Shown: piece after piece, positions 24,051 through 36,400 of the stretch
Numbering within the stretch: position 1 is the first letter of the stretch
Layout of the letters: each line of letters starts with the position of its first letter
Assembly (NCBI GenBank): GCA_049999765.1
Contig: JBNGIQ010008896.1
Coordinates: forward strand, 62,078 to 111,882
DNA length: 49,805 nucleotides
DNA from: Phaeoceros laevis
Taxonomy: Eukaryota > Anthocerotophyta > Anthocerotopsida > Notothyladales
Direction: 5' to 3'
Made by a program: the position numbers and the translations under genes
Notes under the pieces: model-generated
What the model saw: only the letters and a program-made list of their open reading frames with translations
The model's database searches: none
What the model was told of the DNA's origin: nothing

Positions 24051-25232
24051 CGGCACGAATGTCACGCGACCCAGTTGACGCAGAATGAAGAACCCATATC
24101 CTCTATACTAAACACATAAATGCTGAAGGATACTGGTAGAGAACCACTCCTCCATCAAAGACCTCTCTGGTCAGGAGGACCACCTAAACACCCAACTCGC
24201 AGTCAATCAGTCAATCGGCCTCAGTGGCCCTCAGTGCAGTTCCGCCATAGTAAGCCTAAGCAGCGGTTCTGCGGTGTGCGAGGCTAGTCTCCGTAACCAA
24301 GTGGTAAGATACCTCAATGAGCTCAGCACGGCTTCCGTAACAGTTCTGCAGCTTCATAGTACGGGTGCACAGCAATTGCGGCAACCTCGAACCAGAATCA
24401 TCTGCCACACTACAAACCAGCATGCTGCGCCCGTCAGTGCCTCCGCTTCAAGTCTCGGTTGGTATGCCAACCTGCTCAAGTCGCAGGCCAGCAGTCGTGG
24501 AGAGCAGCCGCTATCGATATGAGGAGAATAGCTGGCGAGAATCGTGGAGCGATGGTTGTGCATGCTCGAGGGTGGGCATGCGACAATCCGCGACGGGGAG
24601 GAGAGAGATTTGAAATTGGCGATGCGTCGCCGATCCAAGCCGGAGTATGATAATCCGATTTAAGAAGGTTAAGTCCTCTCGAGTTGTGTAAACAATAAAT
24701 CATACGGTGGTTGGAACTTGGAAGTTATATACGGTGACTTTTGGGGTTTTTGGTGTTCTTTTAGGGGAGCTAATGCGGGTCGTTAGATAAGCTTGAAGAA
24801 GAACTTTATTACTTGCTTAACCCTTAAGGGCCCAGGCGTGTAAACCACTGTTACTTTTCGCGGCTTCGCTCTCCCGGGCCCCGATCCCATAACGGGTTCT
24901 AGTTGGGCCCGTTCTATTTTGTGGCTTTTCTTTTGTCCGGTTGGGAGCCTCAAACTACGGAGTTCCCTATGTCGTTGGATAGAGCTGGATGCGCTCTATC
25001 TAACCATATAAAATTTCAATTATTTTAAAAATATTGCATGTGTAATTATTTTCAGAATCGTGGGGAGGGACAAAACCGGCCATAATATGGCCTGTGGGGT
25101 CATTAAGGTTAAGGGTCCGAAGCACAAATCGCTTGTGCCACTATGAGCAGGGCTTTGCTTTTACCCCTGGGATGTGATACAGAGTAGGTGGAATTGACCC
25201 TAAACCTTGGGCACTTGGGGCTCCCAAGCTAG
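24051..25232. other. 5' flank of PHD-homeodomain gene and pre-insertion DNA of the LTR element
   Basis: The first 300 bp are the likely promoter and leader of the minus-strand PHD-homeodomain gene. From about 24650 the sequence is AT-richer and open frames are short. Nothing else recognised before the LTR element at 25238. Confidence 0.4.
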
Positions 25233-25237
25233 CATGG

Positions 25238-25443
25238 TGTCATGGTCTGAACAGGGCCCGTAGCTTGTAAATAGCTGGTATGGTGTGAAGAGAGTAGTGG
25301 ATCGGAAATAGCTAGCGTTGTGGTGGCGAAATCCTTGTGGTCCGACGTACGGTTGAATAAGAAACGATTTAACTACCACTTTGCGGACTATTTAAGTTTT
25401 ATCGAAAACCCTAACCGACAGGGTTTTGTAGGCAATCATAACA
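25238..25443 (+). repeat. 5' LTR of chromovirus
   Basis: 206 bp, TG...CA termini. Compared with the 3' LTR it has an extra 8 bp around ACCACTTTGC (about 25375) and about ten substitutions. Confidence 0.95.
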
Positions 25444-25445
25444 AC

Positions 25446-25458
25446 TGGTATCAAAGCC
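25446..25458 (+). other. Primer binding site, initiator-Met tRNA type
   Basis: TGGTATCAAAGCC two bases after the 5' LTR. It matches the usual tRNA-iMet PBS (TGGTATCAGAGCC) with one change. Confidence 0.85.
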
Positions 25459-25671
25459 AACCTGCCGGTATGCAGCGCGATCACCCCGATGAATGGTGAC
25501 CGACATCAACAGCTGAGACCCTGGGGAGTACCCTTGCTCGCGCCCAATCCTGCAATGCATGCGATTTTACTGCGACGCTCGTCGGAGGCGTATCCACCCA
25601 GCCATGAGCACCTTTTGAATGTCTTGTCATTGCTCTTCCATTATCATGAGTGTGTGCGCTGGGCATGAGTA

Positions 25672-26943
25672 TTGACAGCTGGATTGCACGAGAAGTGGTG
25701 TGCGGGTGTTGGTGTGAAGTGGAGACGGACGCAACACGTAGCGTGGTTCCTGGCATGCGCAGAGCTTGAAAAACTGTTGGGAATTGCGCGGGAGGGTGCG
25801 AGCCGATACTTTGTGCCAATGAGTGAGGCCAGGTATCCTGAAATCAGCATTCGTGACGTACAAGAGTTGCTAAACTGCAAGGGGAGGATGGGCGACTTTG
25901 CGCAGGGATCGGGGCGGAACCCCATCCCAGCAGATATCAAGGCGGCGTTACGCCTCCTGGAGGTGCGAGAAACGAGAATTGCAGAGATGGAGAGGATGTT
26001 GTCGGAGCAGCTAGAGTTGATGCAAGCATCCAGGACGTCTGCAACCAGTGCAACAGCGGAACAGCAAGCGGCGAATTTGCAAGCAGCGGCAGCACAACAG
26101 GCTGCAGCCCAGCAGGCGGCTACGGCCCAAGCATCGCAGCAGGCGGCTGCGGCCCAAGCATCGCAGCAGGCGGCTGCGACGCAACAGGCAGCCGTGCAGC
26201 AGGTGGTCGCACCGGTGGTGGCTGCTGCCCAGGTGGGAGCGGCAGCTGTAAAAGCGAAGGCACCGGAGCCATATGACGGGCGGCGTGATCCAGCCACTAT
26301 TGAACAGTGGATTCATCAAGTTCGAGTCTACATGTATCTACGGGCAGTCCCTGCAGCTAGCCAGGTGGTGCTAGCCACGACTTTTATCAAGGGTGCAGCG
26401 CTTTCTTAGTGGATACATCGGGAGACTCAGGTGATGCAGGGTGTGGTGCCACGAATTGACACCCTGGAAGACTTCCTAGCTAGTGTGAGGGCACAGTTCG
26501 TGCCGATTGAGAGCAGATTGGTTGCACGAGACAAGTTGAAGCGCACGATCCAACGCAGGTCCGTAGCAACCTATACTTTAAAATTTCTGGACATCATGCT
26601 GAGTATTCCTGGCATGCAGGAGGATGAGAAGATCGACAAGTACAAGGAGGGTCTAAAGCCTGTCATCAAAGGAGAAGTGCAAATTAGGATGCCGGCTACT
26701 TTGCAGGAAGCTATCCTGATTGCCGAGAGAACAGAAGCGTTGATGTATGGTACCAGGTCATGGAATTGGATGGGATGGAGTGCACGCAAACAACCAGCTG
26801 CGGACTCGGGAGGTGCTACCCCCATGGAATTGGGTCTCATCGAATTTCCTGGCAGCTGCTACAATTGTGGTGAGTGGGGGCACCGAGCTTCAACCTGTAC
26901 TAAGTCCCCGGCATGTCCTAGACCAGGAGCAGGAACAGGTTGA
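25672..26943 (+). pseudogene. gag of the chromovirus, one premature TAG
   Basis: Capsid/nucleocapsid polyprotein. The frame is open except for a TAG at 26407-26409, where TGG (Trp) would fit. Between about 26050 and 26215 is an Ala/Gln-rich low-complexity tract made of repeated QAAAAQASQ-like units, unusual for gag. The retrotransposon gag domain follows (EPYDGRRDPATIEQWIHQV, then FLASVRAQFVP). It ends in one CCHC zinc knuckle, CYNCGEWGHRASTC, and stops at 26943. An internal ATG at 25819 is the more likely real start. Confidence 0.85.
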
Positions 26944-27128
26944 GGCAGGGGACGTGGAAGGGGTGCAGCCACAACGGGAGGATCTGGACGGGGTGCCCCA
27001 GCAGCAGGAGGGAAGCAGCAACGCTGGCAGCCTTGACAGGCAAACACAGCCGAAGTTTGTGACTGCCAGCCATCAGTTAATGAGAATTCTGCGGTACAGG
27101 AAAACACAGACCCCCAGTCATAGGCGGG

Positions 27129-27654
27129 ATGGCAGCTAAGGGGTCAATACATCCCTTGCCAGAATTTGCAGAAGCACCAATTGAGATGGAAGTTTGTGAG
27201 TTATTTAAGATAGGTGCTAAAGTGAATGGAAGAAGATGTTGGGTACTAATTGATTGTGGGGCTAGCAGTAATTTTGTGTCTCGGGAGATGGCCAAAGAGT
27301 TGCAGGTATCTAGATACACAACAAGAATGTGGAGTGGTCGACATGGCGAATGGCACAAGTAATCTCACACCAGCCACTCTCAGCAAGCGGGTAAATCTCA
27401 GGATAGGGTGTTTTTTATTTAACATGCATTTTACTATCACCGACTTGCGTAAAGATTATGATGTCATACTTGATATGCCCTGGCTGAAACAGCACAACCC
27501 TTCCATCACCTGGAGCACACGTGAGTTGCTTCTTAGGTTTGGGAGGGAACAGCTCGTAGTGAGAGCTGAACAGTTGTGCAAAATGAACAGCCAACCATCA
27601 GTAAGTATTCAGCAGGTTTCAGTTAAAGTTATTCGCAAGGATCTGAGTCAGTAG
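27129..27654 (+). pseudogene. Protease region of chromovirus pol, frameshifted
   Basis: Retropepsin with active site LIDCGASSNFVS in the first frame (27129-27362), where the usual DTGA/DSGA has Cys. The second half, KDYDVILDMPWLKQHNPSI, is in the next frame (27250-27654). A shift near 27335-27350 separates them. Confidence 0.8.
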
Positions 27655-27666
27655 GGGACGGAAGCA

Positions 27667-28561
27667 TTGTTGTTCTTAATTTGCGAAAAGCCAGCCCCTA
27701 CAAGTAAGCCGCATGACACTGATTTATTGCAAGTTTTGAATAGGAACAAAGATGTGTTAGTGGATGGTTTGCCACCAGGGCTGCCGCCTCATAGATATGT
27801 GGATTATCGTATTGAGTTGGTCGAAGGCTTTCACAAGCCTCCTTATAGACCTGCCTAACGTATGTCTCCACTAGAGCTTGCTAAGGCTAGGAGGCAAACA
27901 GAGGAACTCTTACAGAAGGGGTATATAAGGCCATCCAATCCCACTACGGGGCTCCTATCCTGTTTACAAGGAAGAAGAATGGTAAATTGCGGATGTGTAT
28001 AGATTATCGGGGCCTCAATAGCATTACAAAGCGTAACGGTTACCCCCTACCCAAGATAGACAAACTGCTGGAACAGTTAGCTGGTGCCAAATACTTTTCT
28101 AAGATTGATCTTGCCGCAGGATATCACCAGATCAGAGTTGCACCGGAGGACATCGAGAAGATTGCATTTAACACAAGGTACGGGCATTTTGAATGGCTCG
28201 TCATGAGCTTCGGCATGACCAATGCGCCTGCCACTTTTCAAACGCTTATGAATGATGTCTCTGGCAGCTTATTAGGTCAGGGGGTAATGGTGTATTTGGA
28301 TGACGTCTTGATTTACAGCCGCACAAAAGAAGAACATCTGTACAAGCTCCAGCAAGTTTTTGATAGCCTCCGTTCACAGAAGCTGTACGCTCAGCTCTCT
28401 AAGTGTGAGTTCTTGACTACCTCTATAGAGCATCTTGGAGTATCTTGGTCATGACCAAGATACTCTATAGTGAATATAGTGGATGAGCATGGCATCAGGG
28501 TTGATCCTGCTGAAGTTGCAATCATCAAGGCTTGGCCCAGGCCCACCTGTTTGCATGAATT
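27667..28561 (+). pseudogene. Reverse transcriptase region of chromovirus pol, broken
   Basis: Starts with GLPPGLPPHRYVDYRIEL, then a TAA near 27858 interrupts it. The RT core continues from about 27987: MCIDYRGLNSITKRNGYPLP, FSKIDLAAGYHQI, FGMTNAPATFQTLMNDV, and catalytic VYLDDVLIYS at about 28291-28320. It ends early at 28454 where a 28-nt perfect palindrome interrupts the frame. Confidence 0.9.
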
Positions 28562-29050
28562 GTAGTCTTTTTTGGGGCTTGCCTCTTATTATCGCAAGTT
28601 CGTTGATCAGTTTGCGAGAAAAGCTACCCCTTTAACTATATTACTATAGGACAAGCAAACCTGGTGTTGGCAACAGGAGCAAGCATTTCAAGCATTAAAA
28701 GAGGCACTATGTACTACCCCAGTTTTGGCACGTCCTAACATGAATTTCCCTTTTGTGATTGCCACAGATGCCTCCGATAAGGGGGTGCAGTGGTACAATA
28801 GGATACTAGACAAGGAATGCATCCAATAGCATACTTCAGCCAAAAATTGAAGGGAGCAGAGCTGAATTGGGCCACCCACGAGAAGGAGACATTGGCACAG
28901 GTGTTGGCACTAAAACAATGGAGATGCTTTGTGGAAGGTACTAAGTTTACCCTCGAAACTGACCACAGCCCGCTGGTATTCTTGCAAACCCAACCTCTTT
29001 TGTCCCGCAAGCAAGCTTGCTAGCTATAGTATTTTCAGCAATATAATTTT
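28562..29050 (+). pseudogene. RNase H region of chromovirus pol
   Basis: Motifs FVIATDASDKGVQW (28747 on), then, in another frame, PIAYFSQKLKGAELNWATHE and ETDHSPLVFLQTQP: the Ty3-type RNase H. Frame changes near 28790 and a stop near 29021 show decay. Confidence 0.85.
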
Positions 29051-30300
29051 ATGGTGAGGTATAAGAAAGGAGGGGAGAACCGGGCTCCAGATGCTTTAAG
29101 TCGAGTGGAATTGGATGCTGTTCAGGTGACTATAGAAGGACATCCCAGCTGGAGAGAAGAGATTCTGGCAGCACTACAGATAGACTCTGAGGCCTGTACA
29201 GCACACAAGGCAATACAAGCAAGCCAAAAGGACTGGCAGCACTGGAAAGGTCGATTATTTGTACCTAACCTACCTCACATTCGGCTGTCCTTGCTTCAGG
29301 AGGCCCGCAGCACACCATCTTCTGGGCACCTCCATCGGACTACTGAATTAGTAGAGAGACATTACTATTGGAGTACTCTGAAGCGAGATGTGCGAGACCT
29401 GGTTTTACAATGTGATATCTGCCAGAGGACCAAGCCAGCACGCCTTCGCCCAGCAGGCCTCCTCCAGCCTTTACCTGTCCCCCTGGAACCTTAAGAGCAG
29501 GTAGCTTTAGACTTCATAGTTGGATTACCACAGTCCAATGGTTTAAATGCTATCTTGGTCTTCATTGACAAGCTAAGCCGTATGATACATTTGGCACCTA
29601 CTCCAGAAAATTGTACTGCAGTGGAGGCAGCGGATTTCTTTTTAAAGAATGTGTACAGGTTGCACGGTCTACCTAAATCTTTGCTCAGTGACAGGGATAC
29701 GCACTTTACATCCAACTTCTGGGAAGCACTGCACAAGGGCCTCAACACCAAAATCCGGCTGTCTACAGCCTATCATCCTCAATCAGATGGGAGTACAGAA
29801 CGCATTAATCAGGAGGCGGAAGATATGCTTCGTGCATTTGTCAGCACTCGACAGGAGGATTGGTCGGACTACCTCTTTTTGGTGGAATTTGCTCATAACA
29901 ACACCGTCAACACTTCCACCAAGGTGACCCCATTTTACATGAGTGCATTCCGTCATCCTCGAACTTTGCTTGAAGCTCCTCTAACTGCAGCAGAACAGGT
30001 CCCAGCAGCTCGGGATTATTTGCAATTGAGGGCTGATATTTTGCAGCAGCCCCGTGTGCACGCACTTGAAGCCCATAACCGCCAGAAACAGCAGGCAAAC
30101 AAGCACATGCGGCATGTTACATTTCAACCAGGTACATTAGTATTTCTGTCTACCAAATATTTAAATCTGAATGTGGGTAGCAAGAAACTGGCCGACAGAT
30201 GGATTGGCTCATTTCGCGTGATCTCTCAAATTGGAGCTGTGGCCTACAAGTTGGCTCTTCACATTTTGGCTGTCACCCCATTTTTCATGTCTCATTACTG
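29051..30300 (+). pseudogene. Integrase of chromovirus pol
   Basis: N-terminal HHCC zinc domain (HLHRTTELVERHYYWS, then CDICQRTK), then a TAA at about 29492-29494 in frame. The DDE core follows: LDFIVGLP (first Asp), LLSDRDTHF (second Asp), STERINQ (Glu). After it come the C-terminal GPY-like region (FQPGTLVFLSTKYLNL) and KLADRWIGSFRVISQIG. Confidence 0.9.
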
Positions 30301-30561
30301 TGGTTGTATAGGGGCGTTCCTCCAGACAGGCCACAGCCACAACTTGTTGATGGCCAGCAGGAGTTCCAGGTCAGACATATTTTGCAGCACCATATTCGTA
30401 GAAGACAGCTGCAGTTCTTGGTTTTGTGGAAAGGGTATCCCATAGAGGATGCAACCTGGGAACCCCTCTCTAGAGTTCAGGATTGCACAGCTTTAGATGA
30501 GTATCTGCGTTTGCATCCTGTTCCTGGCCTCGAGGTCGAGGCCTCATCCCCCCCAGAGTAG
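30280..30561 (+). pseudogene. Chromodomain at the end of chromovirus pol
   Basis: In the frame ending at 30561: HPIFHVSLLW (end of integrase), then EFQVRHILQHHIRRRQLQFL, VLWKGYPIEDATWEPLSRV: aromatic-cage-type chromodomain that in chromoviruses steers integration to marked heterochromatin. A frame change near 30290 separates it from the integrase. Confidence 0.88.
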
Positions 30562-30562
30562 T

Positions 30563-30759
30563 TGTCATGGTCTGAACAGGACCCGTAGCTTGTAAATAGC
30601 TGGTATGGTGTGAAGAGAGTAGTGGATCAGAAATAGCTAGCGTTGTGGTGGCGAAATCCTAGTGGTCCGACGTACGGTCGAATTAGAAACGATTTAACTG
30701 CCGACTATTTAAGTTTAATGAAAACCCTAACCGACAGGGTTTTACAGGCAATCAAAACA
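30563..30759 (+). repeat. 3' LTR of chromovirus
   Basis: 197 bp, TG...CA termini, followed by the target duplication CATGG. Confidence 0.95.
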
Positions 30760-30764
30760 CATGG

Positions 30765-32066
30765 CCTTCTTGCCTCCTAGTGACCCCATGTATTGGCCGA
30801 TAAGCTTGGTAAGGCCCTCGGATTTCCACTAGGAGGGAGGGAGGGAGAGAATTCATAATGGAGGGGTATGCGTTTGTGAATTTGTTAAAGGAGGTTTACA
30901 CACTTCCATAGAGGGTCCCCTTGCCCTTGTGGCGGGCACCCTCTAAGTGGGCATCGTAGTGCTTATACCACGGGTGCACCCCATGATAAATAGGTGTTGT
31001 GCTGCATCACGCACCTTTCTAAAAACCTTCTTCAAGTGTTACATTAATTTTTTGGTTAGAGTGCTATGATGCCCAACCGCATATGCAAACTAAGCCGCTG
31101 GCCATGGTTATTGGTTTACGGCAGACTAATCACGGTGACCCACGCTATTGACCCTCCCCTAAATGCAAAGCATGGGATGCATTACTCTCATTGTCCCCGT
31201 CATCGCAACTCAAGCAGTTAAGCAGTCCCGGCACCAATTACTCCACGCATGCAAGAAGGCTTAACTAGATCACGAATTTATTGTGGTAACAATGTCTCCA
31301 TGAAAACAGGAATATCTCCTCTTTGTAGGAACCATCCAAAAAAAGTGTCTTTTTTTTGCTTAAAAAACTATTTTTCGTGCACCCATAACTAGTAGGCCAG
31401 AATAGCCTCCCGGATCGTGTTATTTCACATCTCAAACATGCTTCGTGATACTTTAGAACCAAGTTTTGGATTAGGGTGGTTCACGTGTTTCTTTAAAGTA
31501 GCTGTTTTTATCGTTTTTTGGTTCCTGGTTGTCCGGGTGTGCGCGTATTCAGTGGCACACCTTGAAGTGTTGCCTGCAAATCACAACAAAGGCCTGACCT
31601 TCTACCATTCTTAAAGCGCAATTAACTCAATCGTATGCGCTGGTGATGAAATCCACACTCCGCATAGATCGCACAATCGGTCTCCGCTTCCACCATCGCC
31701 ACCGCATGCAGGAAGTGCATCTCGCATCTGGGGAGAAGACCATGATCCACTTGGCAGAATTTGACACAGAAGCTGCAGCCTACAGGCCACATCATAGGCA
31801 ACTGGGGGGATCCTGTGTGGAGGCAACCGGAGTTGGCAAGAAGGATGGCCGAACTACCATGTTGGACACCATGTCAGCTATAGCAGCGTGTTTTCGAAAG
31901 GTGGATGCATGGGAATCTGTGCTTAAATAGTCTCAGGTGTGGCACCACATGGACAAAGAAGCCATATTCATCTTCATAGCGTAGCTTGGAAAATGAGAGC
32001 ATATTTGTAATGTTAACAACCGCGAAAAGGTACAAGCATTCCAAAAAAAACCCGCGCTAGGCTTCA
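30765..32066. other. Intergenic region, no gene recognised
   Basis: Only short open frames (for example 31643-31930, 95 codons, plus) without recognisable motifs. Confidence 0.4.
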
Positions 32067-32466
32067 NNNNNNNNNNNNNNNNNNNNNNNNNNNNNNNNNN
32101 NNNNNNNNNNNNNNNNNNNNNNNNNNNNNNNNNNNNNNNNNNNNNNNNNNNNNNNNNNNNNNNNNNNNNNNNNNNNNNNNNNNNNNNNNNNNNNNNNNNN
32201 NNNNNNNNNNNNNNNNNNNNNNNNNNNNNNNNNNNNNNNNNNNNNNNNNNNNNNNNNNNNNNNNNNNNNNNNNNNNNNNNNNNNNNNNNNNNNNNNNNNN
32301 NNNNNNNNNNNNNNNNNNNNNNNNNNNNNNNNNNNNNNNNNNNNNNNNNNNNNNNNNNNNNNNNNNNNNNNNNNNNNNNNNNNNNNNNNNNNNNNNNNNN
32401 NNNNNNNNNNNNNNNNNNNNNNNNNNNNNNNNNNNNNNNNNNNNNNNNNNNNNNNNNNNNNNNNNN
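32067..32466. other. Assembly gap, 400 N
   Basis: Run of 400 N. Flanks are not repeats of one another, so this gap may be real. Confidence 0.97.
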
Positions 32467-32929
32467 CATCCGGGGAAGCCACGATTCGGCTAAGTCCACA
32501 AGCAGCACGGCTCGCACTCGGGTGACAAGGTTCACACTCGAAAACAAATGTTCTCCCTACAGAACCCACATAGCAGACCGCTGAAAGGGATGCAGGCCTG
32601 TAGAGAGCAACCCTCCAACAATTGGGGCTTCATTGTTACACGTGTAAATTTACACACACTAGCCAGTCTACCACAAGCAAGAAGATGTCCTGTCCGGATC
32701 ATCTCAATGCTGAACAGGTACAAGTTTGCTAACGCACGCTTGCAAAGCAAATTTTATGGCCACACAAAGGGCAGGCAAGGCAAAGCTTGTCAATCAAGTA
32801 CTTCACTTTTACATGTGGCAGCATCGGAGGTTTAGCATTTGTACTCTACGCTAGTAACAAAACGCAGGTCTGGCTGGCTGGCTAGCAACAGGATCCCAGA
32901 GTCAAGTCATGACGCAACAGATGAGATAG

Positions 32930-33235
32930 AGCAGGGCACCCTGGCTACGTCCTGGAAAATACACATCACAACTCATGAGCAGGGCACCCTGGCTATGAAC
33001 TGGAAACAAGCACAAATCACAACTCATGAGCAGGGCACCCTGGAAAATACACATCACAACTCATGAGCAGGGCACCCTGGCTACGAACTGGAAACAAGCA
33101 CAAATCACAACTCATGAGCAGGGAACCCTGGAAAATACACATCACAACTCATGAGCAGGGCACCCTGGCTACGAACTGGAACTCATGAGCAGGGCACCTG
33201 GCTATGTACTGCAAACGAGTACACACCACAACTTA
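32930..33235. repeat. Tandem repeat with GAGCAGGGCACCCTGG units
   Basis: Seven copies of ACTCATGAGCAGGGCACCCTGG-like units, spaced 34-51 bp, alternating with CTACGAACTGGAAACAAGC and AAAATACACATCACA spacers. The core CAGGGCACCCTG is itself a small palindrome. It lies just downstream of the DUF7869-like gene and could mark the end of that element. Confidence 0.85.
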
Positions 33236-33439
33236 TGTCCCGTAACTTTCAAGATGAGAAAAAAGGGCGAGGAAGGTTACCTACTCACACACTCCATGGA
33301 GCCAAAGAGTAAATTATCTCTCTCTCATCAGCTAGAGTAAGCTATCAGCTGGCTAGCTAGCTACACCCTTGAGGTACCTGAACATCGGACACATGGCAAT
33401 TGAAGCTTGATCATCAGAAAACCATACCGGCCAGCCGGT

Positions 33440-36400
33440 TTAAACAGGACAAGTTTGCATCCCGGGCAGCCGATTTAAACATGACAAGTTTGCATCGTGT
33501 TTTGGTCGTACCTTGCAGCCCATTGTATGGGACACCGACAATACCAACTTCTCATGCGGCCTGCTACAAATGCCTCGGTGGCAGCTGATAGTTGTGCAGC
33601 ATAGGATTTTGATTGGGGACTCATCGCTGTCCAGCCCGTCGCCTTCACAATAATTCCGGGTTTCCTCTGCATCAGTCGACTCAGCATTGTCCAAGTCTTC
33701 AAATTTGATATCCTCATTGCTTACATCACCCCCAGCATCACCAGCTGGTGGAGGTGGTGCCCTCTCCTCATCATTTGGGTGAGCCCTGAACTCAAACACC
33801 TTCCTCTCAAGTAACTTCACGGTTTTGCGCAACAATGTCTTTGCTTGGGTCAACTTGAAGTTGTACGCTAGCACAGTGGTTGCATCCAAATACAAGACAT
33901 CCTCACTTTCACCTGCCTAGGTCTTTTCCCCTTTCTTCCTCTAATTGCTGGCTTGCTAGATGCAACATACTCAGGAATGTACCGTCCCTCGTATACATTC
34001 AAATTCTCAGTTCGCCACCAATGGACACGAACGTAGGGCCTGTTCCCGTCCGTTTCCTTACCCACCTCCAACACATGTGCAATCCAGAATGGACGGCCCT
34101 GTTCATCATCTGCAGCCTGCACTGCAATCATTTTCCCCACTTCAACATCATTGAGATCACCACGCACGTTTACCTCATCTCCAGTCTGCAGTCTTCCTTG
34201 CACCCACATACATGTCCCTGCTTTGTCCCCTGACCTAGGCAGCCACAGCTTCATCCACCACGAGCTCATCGGGCACAAGCGCACTGGTGGAGGCATCTGC
34301 TGCAATTGTTCGCTCATACCACAACCACGGTTTTTGCAGATGCAAAATGTTACCACTAGCTATGGCTTCCACAATTTTACCTTGCAGCGTCCAAAACTTC
34401 TCCCACCACCACCATTCCCTCTGCTCCGGGGTGTAGTATGCGTTGGCAGGGTCCAACCCCTTCTTAACCTCTTGTAGACACAATGATGGCTGTGGTGCAT
34501 CGGCTGCACCCACCTGGGGCCTGATGCTGCCCTTCTTTCCACGAACCTGCAACGGGATGAGAGGAGCAGCTTGGATTTGTCTGTCAGGGACTTCACGAAG
34601 AAACCGCAGCCCTCCTTCAGGGTTCCAGTACGGTGAATTGGCAACTGCTTCCCACGCATCACAGCTCCAAAGGTCCCCCCCGGCAGCTCTTCCTTAGTGA
34701 TCTTGAACTGATGCTGAAACGAGTGCTCGTGCAAAGCCGAAATTGCAACAGACTCACCTGGTGGCATGATATACCTTCTAAAATCGGGTGTCTCATATAT
34801 GTGCTCGATGTTGGGCTTGGGAGTGTAAGCCTTCTGAATCAGGGCAGTCATCTCCGGCATAGTAAACGCATTTTTAGCACGCAACACAACTGAGAACCTT
34901 GAAAACATCTGATCTATTTGGTCATGGGTGTGCCCCACTAGCAAGAAGCCAACCTTAATCTTCCTGAAAATACCTTTGTCCACTAGCATATTAAGATACG
35001 AAAGTACCAATGTGTTTTTGTTCTCTCTGGACGTGTTGTCGAGTTGAAGTAAAGTGTCTGAGGCAGAGGCCCCTGCCAATTGTTCAGTACATGCTGTATC
35101 ACAGCAATAGTTAGATTACCATCATTCGATATCTTGCCATAGTTCAAGAACACCTTGGGCTGTAAAATGTAATTGAAGACCAAACAACCAACTACATGGA
35201 CGGATACCAGAGTGGCATTTTCGATGTCCTTGGGGTGCCGCTTGAAATGAGGCAACTCGGTCTTCTTCTGGTCCATGCCGTCAATAGCTATACCCAAAAA
35301 CTCCTTTGGTTTAGAAAAACATTTCTTACGGTGCTTGGCAACTTTTTCCCGTTCATTGCTTTGCTGCTGCTTGTGTTCTTTGAGGAGCTGCACATAAGCA
35401 TCTGCAAAGCATGTTATAGTTAGTAACCGGCCAGTCGGGCCTGACTCAACCTAGATGCAATGCAACTGTCAGATCACCCGGCCAGCCGGTGCTGGCATGG
35501 TCCAACACATCTGGAACACAGTGCTGGCACTGGCCAACACATCTGGAACAAGGATAACTACAAACTCTAAGTTCACGAAGTTCTGCTGGTCAACGAAAAA
35601 AAAAAAGGTATCCCGGGCCAAAACATCTGGATTCTGGAACAAGGATGACTAAATATATGAGTTCATGAAGTTCTGCTGTTCAACGACAAAAAAAATGGGC
35701 AGCCGGTGCTAGCCCTGGCCAACACATTTGGAACAAGTGCTAGGGGCAACACATCTGGATAACTTAACATCTAAGTTCACGAAGTTCTACTGTTCAACGA
35801 AAAAAAAAGGCCAGCAGCTTGAAGCGTACCTTGTAAAACATCGGCATTCGCATTCCTGATGCGTGTTTTCAAATTCTCGCAGACCTTGCAAACAGAAAAC
35901 CGATTTGACTTGGGAATCTTGACAGTTGGAAAGTGCCGGTGCCACAGCTTGCAGAAATAGCTGTACGAGATGTTTGCCACCTCACTCCGTTCTTGTTGCC
36001 TTCTGTATTCTTAAAAAACCTCCTCCTTGTTGTATGTATCCAGCAAGTTGAAGACATCCTTGTTAGGCAATCGTTCGCATGTGTCCTTAAAAAAACAGCC
36101 CATCCATTCCACAGCAAGCATAGCTTGAGGTGACCGCGATCATTCTTGAGTTGGCATCCTCGTCCACCTCACATTCTTTGTTGCCCGCTCCGTCATGTTG
36201 CTGTACCGCACCCCACCAAGGCAGAAAACAATTCTGAATGCTCTCACGCATATAGCATCCTTGAGGCCATGCACCTTGTTGCTGAAAGATGTTTTTTCTG
36301 GTGACGCATCCTCGTTCTCTTTTAGCTGTTCCTGGAGATATGTTCTTGCCGCCCTTTGGTCATGGAGAAAAATTGTTCTCGTAAGGCTTTCAGCTTCGAA

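Larger units (their letters stand above)
25233..30764 (+). mobile_element. Complete Ty3/gypsy LTR retrotransposon (chromovirus), decayed
   Basis: Two LTRs of about 200 bp in the same orientation (25238-25443 and 30563-30759) begin TGTCATGG and end ACA. They are bounded by the same 5-bp target duplication CATGG (25233-25237 and 30760-30764). A PBS follows the 5' LTR. Internal order gag, protease, RT, RNase H, integrase, chromodomain is that of Ty3/gypsy chromoviruses. The LTRs differ by about ten substitutions plus an 8-bp indel, so the insertion is not recent. Coding frames contain a TAG in gag and several shifts in pol, so the copy is not autonomous. Confidence 0.95.

Noticed and set aside
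32930-33235. CRISPR-like array
   Set aside because: Spacers are repeats of each other and the host is eukaryotic; a plain tandem repeat.
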